Source of the DNA: an uncultured Collinsella sp.
GTDB lineage: Bacteria > Actinomycetota > Coriobacteriia > Coriobacteriales > Coriobacteriaceae
Assembly: GCA_900545615.1 (NCBI GenBank)
Contig: UQZM01000002.1
Location: 27,406 to 91,405 of the forward strand
Length of the DNA stretch: 64,000 nt
Direction: 5' to 3'
Made by a program: the position numbers and the translations under genes
The notes under the pieces: generated by a model
What the model saw: the letters and a program-made list of their open reading frames with translations, nothing else
What the model was told of the DNA's origin: nothing
Database searches by the model: none
Shown here: positions 1 through 8,906 of the stretch, piece after piece
Layout of the letters: every line of letters starts with the position of its first letter
How positions within the stretch are numbered: position 1 is the first letter of the stretch

Positions 1-145
1 TCACTTGATATGCAATCATCATGCTAGAAATCGCCACCATCGAGAATCCGACGAATTCAAGGTAAACCGTCAGAAAATACAAAATGGTGCTGAAGTTCGA
101 CAGAAAAACGAACGTCATATAAAGCAAAACCGTACGGTTTTTCAT
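1..145 (-). CDS. MFS transporter, N-terminal fragment cut by window edge
   Basis: The first 48 codons of a minus-strand gene are visible, running off the left edge. The start is an ATG at 143-145 (complement) preceded by GGAGGGCGGAGC, a strong ribosome site. The protein begins MKNRTVLLYMTFVFLSNFST and is strongly hydrophobic, with one full membrane helix and the start of a second, as expected for the N terminus of a major facilitator carrier. It lies 120 bases downstream of the broken LysR gene on the same strand, so the LysR protein may once have controlled it. The substrate cannot be told from this fragment. Confidence 0.7.
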   Translation of the reverse strand, partial: MKNRTVLLYMTFVFLSNFSTILYFLTVYLEFVGFSMVAISSMMIAYQV

Positions 146-264
146 GCTCCGCCCTCCAAGAGTCAACAATCTAAATCGGAATCTTGGAAAAGCATGAGGG
201 CAAAGCCGTCAGTCATGTGTTACAAGGCGTCAACAATCACTTGACGACACGAGGCCAAATGGCC

Positions 265-1171
265 TCACGAAGCAAGATGACGCAATAGGTGAAGAAATAC
301 CGTCTGATGCCGATCCGTCCAGGCGTTTTGCCGGTAGCAAAAATAGATAGGCAAGGTTACGTCGCGCGAGCCCTCAATGGAGCATTCGCTCACGTTGGAT
401 CCATCTGATGCAAGAGAGGAGCCAGAAAAGCTCAATATCAATCCCCCGCCTTGAAGAAACTCAATCTGTCTCTCGCTTCCATATTCGACATCACGAAAGC
501 GGAAATTAACGAGTTGGGCCTCAGGGCACTGGTTGATTGCATTGAGACAGGGCGACAAGTTGATGGGGACAGCAAGCCTACCGCTCAATAGTTCACGAAT
601 GGTTATGGTGCCCCTGACACGATGGCCAACCGGACACGAAAGAACCTTGAGCTCCTTTTCACCCAGGTATTTCGAACAAAGGGCGCTGCCCCGTGGCTTC
701 TCGAATGAAATAGCCGCATCCGATATCCCGAGCAAAAGAGACTCAAAACACGTAGCCGTTGGCTGATGCCACACGTCGAGGTGAATCTGGGGGTGCGAAC
801 TCTCAAACGAGTCGTACCAGTTTTCGTCAAAAAGACGCCCCCGCCCATGAAGGCAGGGGGCGTAAAGACGAAAATGACCGTCGGGCGAAACACCCTGCCC
901 CATCGACCGAGCGTAATTTTTGAGATCATCGACTTGCGCGAGGATTACGCGCGCGTCCCGCAAACTCTCGCCCTGCAGGAGACAAAACGGCCTCGCCCGT
1001 CGACCGGTCGAGCAAAACGACCTGATACTCAGATTCCAGCTTCTTGATCGCCGACGAAACAGCCTGCGGACTCACATGAACGGCGCGAGCCGCCTTGCGC
1101 ACGCCGCCATAATTCGCTACCGCTTGAAGATATTCGAGTTGAGACAACTGCACAGGTTTCTCCAAAGGCAA
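265..1171 (-). pseudogene. LysR-family transcriptional regulator, frameshifted
   Basis: The N-terminal part (1171 down to about 955) encodes a LysR winged helix (LSQLEYLQAVANYGGVRKAA, then VSPQAVSSAIKKLESEY), a classic LysR DNA-binding region. This frame stops at 926. The substrate-binding domain continues in another frame from about 955 down to 265 (VILAQVDDLKNYARS onward). The switch falls at a run of four CG units (948-955). Adding one CG restores the continuous reading GREFAGRARVILAQ, so loss of one dinucleotide explains the break. With that correction the protein would be about 300 residues, normal for the family. It could be a true pseudogene, a phase-variable state or a sequence error. 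Confidence 0.8.
948..955. repeat. (CG)4 run at the LysR frameshift
   Basis: Four CG units sit exactly where the two LysR frames must be joined. One more unit gives an uninterrupted LysR protein. Short dinucleotide runs can slip during replication. Confidence 0.6.
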
Positions 1172-1194
1172 TCAAGACGACGGGCCATACGATC

Positions 1195-1530
1195 TCAGAT
1201 AAGGTTCTCGCCCAAGTTCTTGCCGCCGAGGACGTGCATGTGGAAGTGCATGACGGTCTGGCCGGCGTTAACGCCCTTGTTGGAGATGACGCGGAAACCG
1301 TCCTCCAGGCCCTTGGCCTTAGCAACCTCCTGGATGGCATGGGCCATGGCGCCCATGGTCTCGGCAGGCACGTTATCAGCGATGTCGCTGTAGTGCTTCT
1401 TGGGGATCACGAGCGTATGAACCGGTGCCTGGGGATTGAGGTCATCGAACGCGATGACCTGGTCGTCCTCGTAGACAACAGTCGAGGGGATCTCGTGGTT
1501 GGCGATTTTACAGAAGATGCAATCACACAT
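1195..1530 (-). CDS. HIT-family nucleotide hydrolase (HinT-like)
   Basis: This 111-residue protein matches the small histidine-triad proteins that hydrolyse adenosine phosphoramidates and acyl-adenylates in the cytoplasm. The N terminus CDCIFCKIA carries the usual Cys pair, and the triad HFHMH is at residues 95-99, followed by VLGGKNLGENL. Length and motif spacing are typical. The ATG at 1530 is preceded by GAAAGGAACC. It ends 24 bases before the broken LysR gene on the same strand, but nothing else suggests a functional link. It is a housekeeping gene whose cellular substrate is poorly defined in most bacteria. Confidence 0.93.
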   Translation of the reverse strand: MCDCIFCKIANHEIPSTVVYEDDQVIAFDDLNPQAPVHTLVIPKKHYSDIADNVPAETMGAMAHAIQEVAKAKGLEDGFRVISNKGVNAGQTVMHFHMHVLGGKNLGENLI

Positions 1531-1676
1531 GCTGGTTCCTTTCTAGTGACAACGCAAAAAGTCGTGTTGTTCAGTGAAACACCAAGACAGTTTAGCCCAC
1601 TTCAAAGATCCCAATTGAGCGAATTCTATTCCTCTGCAATCGCAATGGCCAGAGAGCTCCATCCATACGCTCGCAT

Positions 1677-2897
1677 CTATTTAGAAGCCTTGACCTCAGG
1701 AATGATCAATACCGGAAGGACAGATAGACCGTAAAGCAGAGCAATAAGCATCATTTGTTTGTCGTAATCTGAACCGGAAATAGCCGCAATCCCAATAGGA
1801 AGCATATAAGAACCCAAAAGGCTAACTTCGGCCATAATGCCGCCAGCGCTGCCCGCATAACGAGTGCCGATTTCTGCAAATGAAACTGGCAGAGCTTGAA
1901 CAACTGGACCCATCATGCTCGTAACGATGCCGCACACTGCAAGCAATACCCCCATGGACTTCAAGCCCGAGGCAAACCACGCAACTGCAATTGAAATAGA
2001 GCCAAGAAGCCCGACAATCACAAGATACGGTCGCGCAAGGCGGCATTTACCGTAAAGTATCGGAGCAATCAAGCAGCCGATAATCCCAGCAGCGGTTGTC
2101 AGCGCCGCCATTTCGCCGGCCGTCGAAGCATCGGTGCCTCGCACAAGTTCAAGAGCCTGAGGTAGCACACCGGAAAAGGCGGTCGTGGCGGCAAGTGAGA
2201 AAGCGGCGCAAATCGCGCAAAGCCAAACGTTACGCGAACGAAAAGCAGTCAGAAGGGCTTGGTCGTGCTCAACGCCATCAGGAATAAGTGAGTCATGCTG
2301 TGCGTTCTTACCAAATAAACCCCAGAAGATAGTCAGAACGACCAACAACGCTTCTGCAACTGTATAGCCCATTAGCACGGAAGACATAAACGCCGATGAC
2401 GCTTGCGCCGCCGCAATGCCAAAGCAAGTCGCCGCATAGTAAATGCCCATCGCAACATCCGTCTTATCTGCAAACCAAAGTCCAAGCGTCTTTGCATTAT
2501 TGGCAGTCAATGCCGCCATCCCCACGCCGATGCAAAACATCGAGACAAGTTGAGCAGGATAGTTCGATAGGGTGAAAATTCTGATAGCGCCGCCGACTAA
2601 AGAAACACAGAACCCGCCAAGTATCACTACTTTGGGCCCAAGCCTATCTCCAAGTGATCCGAACGGGAGACTAAAGAAAACCGCCGCAAGCATTGGCGCC
2701 AGAAAGAGAGATGAGAATCCGACAGGGTCGATATTCATCTGAGGCATGATGACCGTAGCATAGGCAGCGACCTGATACTGCATGAAGTTGCCCAAAAAAC
2801 AGAGACCACACGTCAACAGCAATATTAACCAGCGGTAACCACTCGAAGCCCGCTTTTGCTCAACTTTGTGCGCAACTTCGCACGCTTCACCATCCAT
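1677..2897 (-). CDS. MFS transporter (paralogue 1)
   Basis: This 406-residue major facilitator carrier has about 12 hydrophobic helices. The N terminus SSGYRWLILLLTCGLCFLGN is followed by NFMQYQVAAYATVIMP, and the loop between helices 2 and 3 (GSLGDRLGPKVV) is the MFS signature GxLaDrxGxkxx. It is clearly a paralogue of the next gene upstream on the same strand (2974-4191), which shares NFMQYQV, PML.AVF.S.P.GSL.DR and GYRW. A hairpin terminator separates the two, so it may have its own promoter. The family includes organic-anion and NarK-like carriers; the substrate is unknown. The neighbouring carboxylesterase suggests that ester-derived acids are possible. Confidence 0.88.
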   Translation of the reverse strand: MDGEACEVAHKVEQKRASSGYRWLILLLTCGLCFLGNFMQYQVAAYATVIMPQMNIDPVGFSSLFLAPMLAAVFFSLPFGSLGDRLGPKVVILGGFCVSLVGGAIRIFTLSNYPAQLVSMFCIGVGMAALTANNAKTLGLWFADKTDVAMGIYYAATCFGIAAAQASSAFMSSVLMGYTVAEALLVVLTIFWGLFGKNAQHDSLIPDGVEHDQALLTAFRSRNVWLCAICAAFSLAATTAFSGVLPQALELVRGTDASTAGEMAALTTAAGIIGCLIAPILYGKCRLARPYLVIVGLLGSISIAVAWFASGLKSMGVLLAVCGIVTSMMGPVVQALPVSFAEIGTRYAGSAGGIMAEVSLLGSYMLPIGIAAISGSDYDKQMMLIALLYGLSVLPVLIIPEVKASK

Positions 2898-2919
2898 TGC
2901 ACCAACCTCACATTAAAAA

Positions 2920-2956
2920 TGGTCGCGACCCCCCTTTCAACTGGAGGTCGCGACCA
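2920..2956 (-). terminator. Hairpin terminator between the two MFS genes
   Basis: TGGTCGCGACC (2920-2930) and GGTCGCGACCA (2946-2956) form a perfect 11-bp stem with a 15-base loop. On the minus strand it is followed by ATTTTTAATG. It lies just after the stop of the MFS gene at 2974-4191. Confidence 0.8.
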
Positions 2957-2973
2957 GGCAAAACACCGATTAA

Positions 2974-4191
2974 TTATAATTCAGAAGTCTCAGGCATCTC
3001 GGCTTTTGCCGCCGCACCAGTCTCGGGCAACATCGCAATAGGCAAAACGCTCGCAAGGAAAAGAATCGATTCGATCGTAAAGTTCAACGTCCAATTGTCA
3101 CCAGAAATAGACGAAACAATAACGGGAACAAAATAGGAGCAGAGAAGGCCGACAGTACCGATTATTCCACCAGCGCTACCGGCATATTTCGCGCCAATCT
3201 CAGGAAGATCAGGAGTCATTGCCTGAATAATGGGGCCAGAAAGAGCGGTCATAAAACCATTGAGGACGAGAGCAACCCACATGACAGTGCCAAGCGGCAA
3301 AAACCAGTTTGCAACCATTACAACGGCGGCAATCACCGTGGTTACAATGAGAAACGGTTTATTCTTACCGAGCTTGAGGACGGCAGCCGGTCCCGCAAAA
3401 CAAGCAAAGAAGCTACCAACTGTAATAATTGCTGCCATAGATCCAGCGGTGGCAGTATCAACGCCGCGAACGAGCTCAAGCGCAGACGGCAGAATTGCGC
3501 AATATGCCGTGGTTGAAGCGAGGGTAAGACCATAAGCCAAGGCAATGCACCAAACGCCGCGCGACTTAGCGGCAATCTTAATGTACTTCATAACCGGCTC
3601 GGGCTCGGGCATGGGCTCGCCCTCCGGGACGTTCCTCATAAAGAAGATCCACAGCGCAGCAGTTACAGCTTCGGCAATAGCAGCGACCAGATAAGACACG
3701 TCAAGCGTAGGAAAATAAGTGCTGAATGCCTGGGCTATCACGATGGACACACATGAAGCAGCATAGAAAACTCCCACGGCAAGGGAGGTCTGCTGTTTAA
3801 ACCAGGAACCCAGCACCTTTGCCAGATTGGCATTGAGCGCCGCAATGCCAAAGCCGATCATAAACATCGAAACGATCTGCACGGTAAAGTCATTAATCAT
3901 GAAATAACGCAGAAAGCCGCCTACAGCAGAAAGCACCATGCCAATTGACACGACAAGCTTAACGCCGTAGCGATCAGCAAGAGATCCTGCAGGAATCGAC
4001 AAAAACACAGCGGTGAGCATCGGCATCAACATGAGATTGGTAAGCCCACCGGCATCGATGCCGAGAGTCGTCATCACGACGACACCCCATGCTGAAACCT
4101 GATATTGCATGAAGTTTGCCATGAAGCAAATGAGGCAAACTACGAATAAGATCATCCACCGATAACCCGATAGCTTTTCTTCTTGAGCCAT
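2974..4191 (-). CDS. MFS transporter (paralogue 2)
   Basis: This 405-residue carrier has 12 predicted helices and the MFS loop motif GSLADRYGVKLV after helix 2. It shares its N-terminal pattern (LSGYRWMILFVVCLICFMAN, NFMQYQVSAWG) with the MFS gene at 1677-2897, so the two arose by duplication. A short charged stretch (EGEPMPEPEPVMKY) lies in the central loop. The start at 4191 has AAGGAG eight bases upstream. It follows the carboxylesterase by 77 bases on the same strand, and the pair probably forms an operon under the divergent MerR regulator: the esterase would release an acid or alcohol and the carrier would move the substrate or product. The substrate is not identifiable. Confidence 0.9.
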   Translation of the reverse strand: MAQEEKLSGYRWMILFVVCLICFMANFMQYQVSAWGVVVMTTLGIDAGGLTNLMLMPMLTAVFLSIPAGSLADRYGVKLVVSIGMVLSAVGGFLRYFMINDFTVQIVSMFMIGFGIAALNANLAKVLGSWFKQQTSLAVGVFYAASCVSIVIAQAFSTYFPTLDVSYLVAAIAEAVTAALWIFFMRNVPEGEPMPEPEPVMKYIKIAAKSRGVWCIALAYGLTLASTTAYCAILPSALELVRGVDTATAGSMAAIITVGSFFACFAGPAAVLKLGKNKPFLIVTTVIAAVVMVANWFLPLGTVMWVALVLNGFMTALSGPIIQAMTPDLPEIGAKYAGSAGGIIGTVGLLCSYFVPVIVSSISGDNWTLNFTIESILFLASVLPIAMLPETGAAAKAEMPETSEL

Positions 4192-4268
4192 TTCTTTCTC
4201 CTTACGCAGGGATAGTTCAAGCTGAATTCAATGGGGCTAATTAGCCCACTCCATTGCGGCTTCTTTCA

Positions 4269-5759
4269 CTAATCGTTGAGTAGTACCTCGTACATAGGAC
4301 GGAACACCGAATCTTCTTTGGCATGCAGCGAATGCACCGGCTTCCACTCGTTTTCGTCAATTACCATATGAATGTGGTTCTCAGCGGTATAGGGGTCCCA
4401 TGGTGCCTTGCCCTCAACAAACGGTTTGCCCGTCTTCGCAAAGCTGAACCACGCATCGTTCATTTCATCCGCGAGATGCGCTGGAGGATTGTCACCCGTA
4501 AACATCAGACCACTCGCGGTATCAAGATTCTTGAAAACGAACGGCACCTCGATTGCGTGGCAAGAACCCATTCCCTCGACACGAGATTTATAACGGAACA
4601 AATAGTTGTACACGGGCTTAAACGCCGACTGCTCTTCAGCCATAAGGTCGGTGCCGACAAAGAAACCGGTTGAGTTCATAAAATTGGTGTAATTCTCGGC
4701 AAAATCGCGCTCAGGCCATGCCTTTCGATATGCTTGCTCCCAGTAATCGATATCAATCTGATCATCAAAATGAATCGGGAATTGGCCGTGCCAGAATCCG
4801 GGAAGGTCATCGAAATAGAAATGGAAATAAGTAAACTCGTCCTCGGTACATCCAATCATGATATCGATATCCTTGGCTGCGCCCTCCGCCCAGGCCTTCA
4901 TCGGCTTCTTGGGAAGAAAAGACCCGTCGCAAACCGGCGAGAAAATTAGCGACACTTCGTAGGTATGACGATCGCACCACACCTGCATGCCCTCAATGAG
5001 CTCGTCTGCCGACTTCGCTAAGAGCTCTTGGGCGGTTTTGCATCCCATGATTTCGGCGAACTCCCGAGCAAAGTACTCGCCGCGCTCGCGGGTCTTATAA
5101 AGCTGGATAGGGCCGGACTCCAAAATCGCACGTTGGAAATACTTATTTGCCTCTGGCAATATGGAAAGAAGAGCCTGGCTGGAAGAGCCTGCCGACTCAC
5201 CGAAAAGCGTGACACAATTGGGGTCACCGCCGAAGGCCGAAATATTCTCATGCACCCACTCGAGCGCACGGATTTGATCAAGAATGGCAAGATAGCCGGC
5301 GTCTTTGTAGTCCTCTCCGCCCGGCAGGCAATCGAGCAGCAGCGACCCAAACAAGTTCAGACGGTAGTTAATCGAAACAATAACGACATCCTTCGCTGCC
5401 GCAAAATTGGAGCCGTTATATAGCGGGTCGGCAGATCCACCTGAGAAGTAGGCACCACCATGGATATATACCATGACAGGAAGGTTCTTGCGTGCGTGTC
5501 CCCTGACCCACACGTTAAGGCTCAGGCAATCCTCCCCTTGCTCATGAAGCGAAGCGAGTTCAACTTCATCGATAAATTGCCTGGCAGAATGCCCGAATTC
5601 CACGCATTCAATTTCCTCATCGGAATCATCAAGGCGCTCAGGGGCACGCCAACGAAGATCACCTACCGGCTGCTTTGCATAGGGAATGCCCAAAAAAGCT
5701 TCAACCCCGTTTTCGAGCGTCTTGCCCGAAACTATACCCGTCCTAGTCTTGACCTTCAT
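4269..5759 (-). CDS. Type B carboxylesterase
   Basis: This 496-residue alpha/beta hydrolase belongs to the carboxylesterase B (para-nitrobenzyl esterase) family, which cleaves carboxylic esters. The oxyanion-hole motif HGGAY is at residues 100-104 and the nucleophile elbow GESAG places Ser189. The acidic residue (GCTEDEF) and His (CHAIEVPFVF) of the triad follow in normal order. There is no signal peptide, so it acts in the cytoplasm. AGGAAGGA precedes the ATG. It is first in the minus-strand unit with an MFS carrier and faces a MerR regulator gene 245 bases away, which suggests substrate-induced control. Natural substrates could be plant or drug esters; this is inference. Confidence 0.93.
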   Translation of the reverse strand: MKVKTRTGIVSGKTLENGVEAFLGIPYAKQPVGDLRWRAPERLDDSDEEIECVEFGHSARQFIDEVELASLHEQGEDCLSLNVWVRGHARKNLPVMVYIHGGAYFSGGSADPLYNGSNFAAAKDVVIVSINYRLNLFGSLLLDCLPGGEDYKDAGYLAILDQIRALEWVHENISAFGGDPNCVTLFGESAGSSSQALLSILPEANKYFQRAILESGPIQLYKTRERGEYFAREFAEIMGCKTAQELLAKSADELIEGMQVWCDRHTYEVSLIFSPVCDGSFLPKKPMKAWAEGAAKDIDIMIGCTEDEFTYFHFYFDDLPGFWHGQFPIHFDDQIDIDYWEQAYRKAWPERDFAENYTNFMNSTGFFVGTDLMAEEQSAFKPVYNYLFRYKSRVEGMGSCHAIEVPFVFKNLDTASGLMFTGDNPPAHLADEMNDAWFSFAKTGKPFVEGKAPWDPYTAENHIHMVIDENEWKPVHSLHAKEDSVFRPMYEVLLND

Positions 5760-6004
5760 TGCTTGTCCTTCCTCACAATTAAGATGCTAGATCGATATGA
5801 TTTAAGCTAGCTGGCTTGAAACCATCTTAGAATTTGGAGAAAGTCAAAGGTCAACGACGTGTTTCGATGGAATACCAGCTGGATACCAAGCGCTTAAGAC
5901 CGTTCACCTCGTCAAAACGACCGCTTGCCCGACAATGACGGAGTAACAAACATTAGAATAGCTCCAAGGTTTTGAGTGGCCCTAGGGCAGTCGGAAGGTG
6001 TGAC
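5760..6004. promoter_or_regulatory. Divergent promoter region, esterase operon / MerR gene
   Basis: The 245-base gap between the esterase start and the MerR start must hold both promoters. On the minus strand a TTGACT hexamer is visible in the complement of about 5840-5853. The imperfect palindrome TTGA...TCAA spans about 32 bases around it (5816-5848) and could be the MerR operator. The exact boxes are not certain. Confidence 0.4.
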
Positions 6005-6835
6005 ATGGAACGCGAGTTTTCCCTTAATATCAAGCAGACGGCCGGCCTCTACGGCGTAAGCGCAGACACTCTTCGCTATTACGAGGCAATTGGTTTAGTT
6101 GCCCCAAAGCGCGGGGCGAATGCCTACCGTGAATACAGGAAGGACGATTTCGGCAGACTCAACATCATCATGTCAATGCTCAATATGAACTACACGCTTA
6201 GCGAAATCAGATCTTTCCTAGATAGCCATTCACTCGAAACGAGCTTTGAACTGTTCAGCAACGAACTTGATAGCATCGACGCAGCCATAGCAAAACTATC
6301 GCAACGGCGCCGAAAGATCGAGCATTGCATGCAGAACATATCCATGTCGTTAAGAGCACGCGAGGAAAAACAGTCGAGGGTGGTTCATAAGGGACCCCGA
6401 GGATATGTCATCGTAAGCGAGGATGAGCTAAGCGGCGACATAATTCCCTACGCCACCATTAAGCGCATGAAAGAACTCGGGATGGAAATCGATTCGATAC
6501 ACACGGTTCCATGCTTCATCCTTGACCCATCGCGCAGAAGCGCCGACGGTTGCCTGGTAGCAGAGAAGACGCTGCTTTCACTCGGATCAATCGACGATAA
6601 AGGGTGCGAGATTTTCCCAGAAGGCGACTATCTTTGCAGGACAACCACCGGACCTGCAGAAATAACGCCGACAATATGGAGGGAAATGAATGAATTCATG
6701 GACCAGAATCATCTCATTGCCGCAGGGCCTCTTCTAGAATTCTGGTATGTAAGCGAATACATATCTGACAATCAAGATGAATATTTACACACGCTAGAAA
6801 TAATGGTTGAACCCGGTGAAATCGACCAGCGATAG
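6005..6835 (+). CDS. MerR-family transcriptional regulator with effector-binding domain
   Basis: This 276-residue protein starts with the MerR winged helix (NIKQTAGLYGVSADTLRYYE, then AIGLVAP) and a long dimerisation helix to about residue 110. The C-terminal half resembles GyrI-like effector-binding domains of drug-sensing MerR proteins such as BmrR. The ATG at 6005 is chosen because GGAAGG lies six bases upstream; an earlier in-frame ATG at 5972 has no ribosome site. It is transcribed divergently from the esterase-MFS unit, which is its most likely target. MerR proteins usually activate by twisting a promoter with a long spacer. The inducer is unknown. Confidence 0.9.
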   Translation: MEREFSLNIKQTAGLYGVSADTLRYYEAIGLVAPKRGANAYREYRKDDFGRLNIIMSMLNMNYTLSEIRSFLDSHSLETSFELFSNELDSIDAAIAKLSQRRRKIEHCMQNISMSLRAREEKQSRVVHKGPRGYVIVSEDELSGDIIPYATIKRMKELGMEIDSIHTVPCFILDPSRRSADGCLVAEKTLLSLGSIDDKGCEIFPEGDYLCRTTTGPAEITPTIWREMNEFMDQNHLIAAGPLLEFWYVSEYISDNQDEYLHTLEIMVEPGEIDQR

Positions 6836-6898
6836 CGCCTCAACTCACCTAACACGCCAAAAGGCAAGCAACATTCACCTCCAATGGCCAAGCCACCA

Positions 6899-7010
6899 GG
6901 GTAGTCTTTTTGCGACGGGGCTTTTTTGACTACTTTTTCGCAAACGCAAGTGCTCGGCGAGGCAGCCGACAAGAGGTAGTCAAAAAAGCCCCGTCCCAAA
7001 AAGACTACCC
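6899..7010. repeat. Long inverted repeat (35-bp arms)
   Basis: Arms at 6899-6933 and 6976-7010 match at 34 of 35 positions. The 42-base loop contains a small CGGC/GCCG hairpin. It lies between the convergent MerR and xseB genes, so it could end transcription from both sides, but the arms are much longer than a usual terminator. Confidence 0.85.
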
Positions 7011-7030
7011 CAAAGTGGACTGCGAGATGG

Positions 7031-7297
7031 TTAGAACGAGAGGTTGTCGTCGGTGTTGGCGGCTTCGCCGTCGGCGAGCACGTCGTTGCCGTCGACGTCC
7101 TTGAGGAGCACCGAGACCTTCTGCTCGGCATCGGCCAGGCGGGTACGCAGGCTCTTGAGGAGCTCGACGCCGCGGGTGTAGCTCTCGAGCGACTCCTCGA
7201 GCTCCATATCGCCCGACTCCAGGCTGCGGATAATGAGCTCCAGCTCCTGTGAGGCCTGCTTATACGTAAGCTGCTCGACCGGGGTCTTCTCTGCCAT
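7031..7297 (-). CDS. xseB: Exodeoxyribonuclease VII small subunit
   Basis: This 88-residue acidic helical protein matches XseB. The conserved core LTYKQASQELELIIRSLESG, then ESYTRGVELLKSLRTRL, forms the coiled coil that packs on XseA. Exonuclease VII degrades single-stranded DNA from both ends into oligonucleotides during repair. It lies 43 bases downstream of xseA on the same strand, the usual pairing. AGGAAAGG precedes the ATG. The C-terminal tail after the coil is short and acidic, as in relatives. Confidence 0.95.
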   Translation of the reverse strand: MAEKTPVEQLTYKQASQELELIIRSLESGDMELEESLESYTRGVELLKSLRTRLADAEQKVSVLLKDVDGNDVLADGEAANTDDNLSF

Positions 7298-7339
7298 ATC
7301 TGTTTCCTTTCCTAAAGGTCTATCACAATGAAACGCGGT

Positions 7340-8791
7340 CTACTCAACCGTATCGACGGTTGCTGCCACGTTACCATCCGCCATACGCACGCGGATGGCG
7401 TCACCGGGCTTAAAAGTCTTAGCGCTCGTAGCCACGCCGCCATCGCTGTATGCGATGGAGTAGCCGCGGGCAAGCACTTTGAGCGGTGACAGGGCATCGA
7501 GCGAGGCCGCTGCACGACCCAAGTCGGACGCGGGTTTGCTCAACATCGTGCGTCCCTGTTGCTCCAGACGGGAACTCGCGAGCGTGAGCGCATGGCGCTT
7601 GCCATCGAGCCCCGAGGTGCTTGCGACCAAGCGCTCGGGCAGGCGCTCATAGTTCGAACGGAACACCCCGACCGAGCGCGCAATGGCGCCCGACAGGCGG
7701 TCAGCGGTCAGGGCAAGCTCCGACTCGCGACGCTCGACCATAAACGTTGGATCGTTCAGGCACGGGCGGCACGCGGCCGCATCGAGCGCATCGCCCAAGC
7801 GCGCCGTATAGGTATCCCAGGCACGCCGACCACGCTGATCGAGCATCTCCAGATCGACCTGATCCGACCCGATCATCGAAGCCATCGCAGCACCTAGGCG
7901 CTGACGGCGCGTCTCGAGCACATCCGCCAGCTCTGTCATAGCCGGTGCCACGGATTCTGCCGCCGCCGTGGGCGTGGAAGCGCGACGGTCGCTCACCATG
8001 TCGCAGATCGAGGTATCGGGCTCATGGCCAATGCCCGTCACCACAGGCACGGGGCAAGCCGCTACCGCACGGGCAAGGTCCTCGTCGTTGAAGGTCATGA
8101 GGTCCTCGAAGGAACCGCCGCCGCGCACGAGCAAAATGCAATCGGGCGCGGGCGTGATGGCAGCGGCGCGGCGCAGACCCTCAATAAGCTCCGCCGGCGC
8201 GCCCTCGCCTTGGACCTTGGCACCCACGCAAACGAGCTCGACAAGTGGGTTGCGACGGCGCAGCGTACGCTTGACGTCGTCGATCACGGCGCCCGAAAGC
8301 GAGGTGACGACCGCCACGCGTGAGCAAAACACCGGAATGCGACGTTTGCGCGCCTCGTCCATCAGGCCCTCGCGACGCAGCTTTTCGGCCAGTTGTGCCA
8401 CCTGCTGACGCAGCAGGCCCTCCCCCGCCAGCGAGAACGAACGGGCGACAAAGCTCATACGGCCCGTGGGCTTATAGAGATTGAAGCTGCCCTTAAAGCT
8501 CACCTGCATACCGTCGCGCAAGTCGAAGGTGCGCTTAAGATAGGCACCCTTCCAGATGATGCAATCGACGGCAGCCGAGTCGTCCTTGATCTGGAAGTAG
8601 CAGTGGCCGCTTCGGGCATTGGGGCCACGAAAGCCCGTGACCTCGCCCAGGACGCTCAGCTGCGGAATGGCATCGAGCGCGCCAGCGGCGATCTCCACCG
8701 CCTGGCTCACGCTGAGCTCCTTGCGCTCCTGCTCGTCCGAGCCGTCAAACTCGGCGGAAACGCTGTTGCCGGTTAGATTCCAGCCTGCCAC
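7340..8791 (-). CDS. xseA: Exodeoxyribonuclease VII large subunit
   Basis: This 483-residue protein is XseA, the catalytic subunit of exonuclease VII. The N-terminal OB fold (about residues 25-125, LSVLGEVTGFRGPNARSGH, then CYFQIKDD) is followed by the catalytic domain with SLSGAVIDDVKRTLRRRNP and the signature LLVRGGGSFEDLMTFNDE and VTGIGHEPDTSICDMVSD. The C terminus (VLARGYSIAYSDGG) is typical. I place the start at the GTG at 8791 because AAAGGAGG lies four bases before it; earlier in-frame ATG codons overlap that site. It is co-transcribed with xseB. Confidence 0.95.
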   Translation of the reverse strand: MAGWNLTGNSVSAEFDGSDEQERKELSVSQAVEIAAGALDAIPQLSVLGEVTGFRGPNARSGHCYFQIKDDSAAVDCIIWKGAYLKRTFDLRDGMQVSFKGSFNLYKPTGRMSFVARSFSLAGEGLLRQQVAQLAEKLRREGLMDEARKRRIPVFCSRVAVVTSLSGAVIDDVKRTLRRRNPLVELVCVGAKVQGEGAPAELIEGLRRAAAITPAPDCILLVRGGGSFEDLMTFNDEDLARAVAACPVPVVTGIGHEPDTSICDMVSDRRASTPTAAAESVAPAMTELADVLETRRQRLGAAMASMIGSDQVDLEMLDQRGRRAWDTYTARLGDALDAAACRPCLNDPTFMVERRESELALTADRLSGAIARSVGVFRSNYERLPERLVASTSGLDGKRHALTLASSRLEQQGRTMLSKPASDLGRAAASLDALSPLKVLARGYSIAYSDGGVATSAKTFKPGDAIRVRMADGNVAATVDTVE

Positions 8792-8860
8792 GCAGCCTCC
8801 TTTCGTCATCGTGCACACGGGCTCCAGCCCTGTGCAAATTCAAGTCCCACACATAGTACA

Positions 8861-8890
8861 GCGCCGCGGGGACACAAATCCCCGCGGCGC
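8861..8890. terminator. Perfect GC hairpin between peptidase and xseA genes
   Basis: GCGCCGCGGGGA (8861-8872) pairs completely with TCCCCGCGGCGC (8879-8890) around a six-base loop. It follows the minus-strand peptidase gene. There is no clear T run, so it may be a weak terminator or an RNA 3' end stabiliser. Confidence 0.6.
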
Positions 8891-8906
8891 CTGTCAGTCC
8901 AAGCTC

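Noticed and set aside
603..929. Alternative frames inside the LysR gene
   Set aside because: They are out-of-frame shadows; only the two frames joined at the CG run give LysR motifs.
7060..7300. CRISPR-like repeats or tRNA genes in the window
   Set aside because: I looked for regularly spaced repeats and tRNA cloverleaf landmarks (GGTTCGAnTCC-type arms) in the intergenic gaps and found none that I can support.
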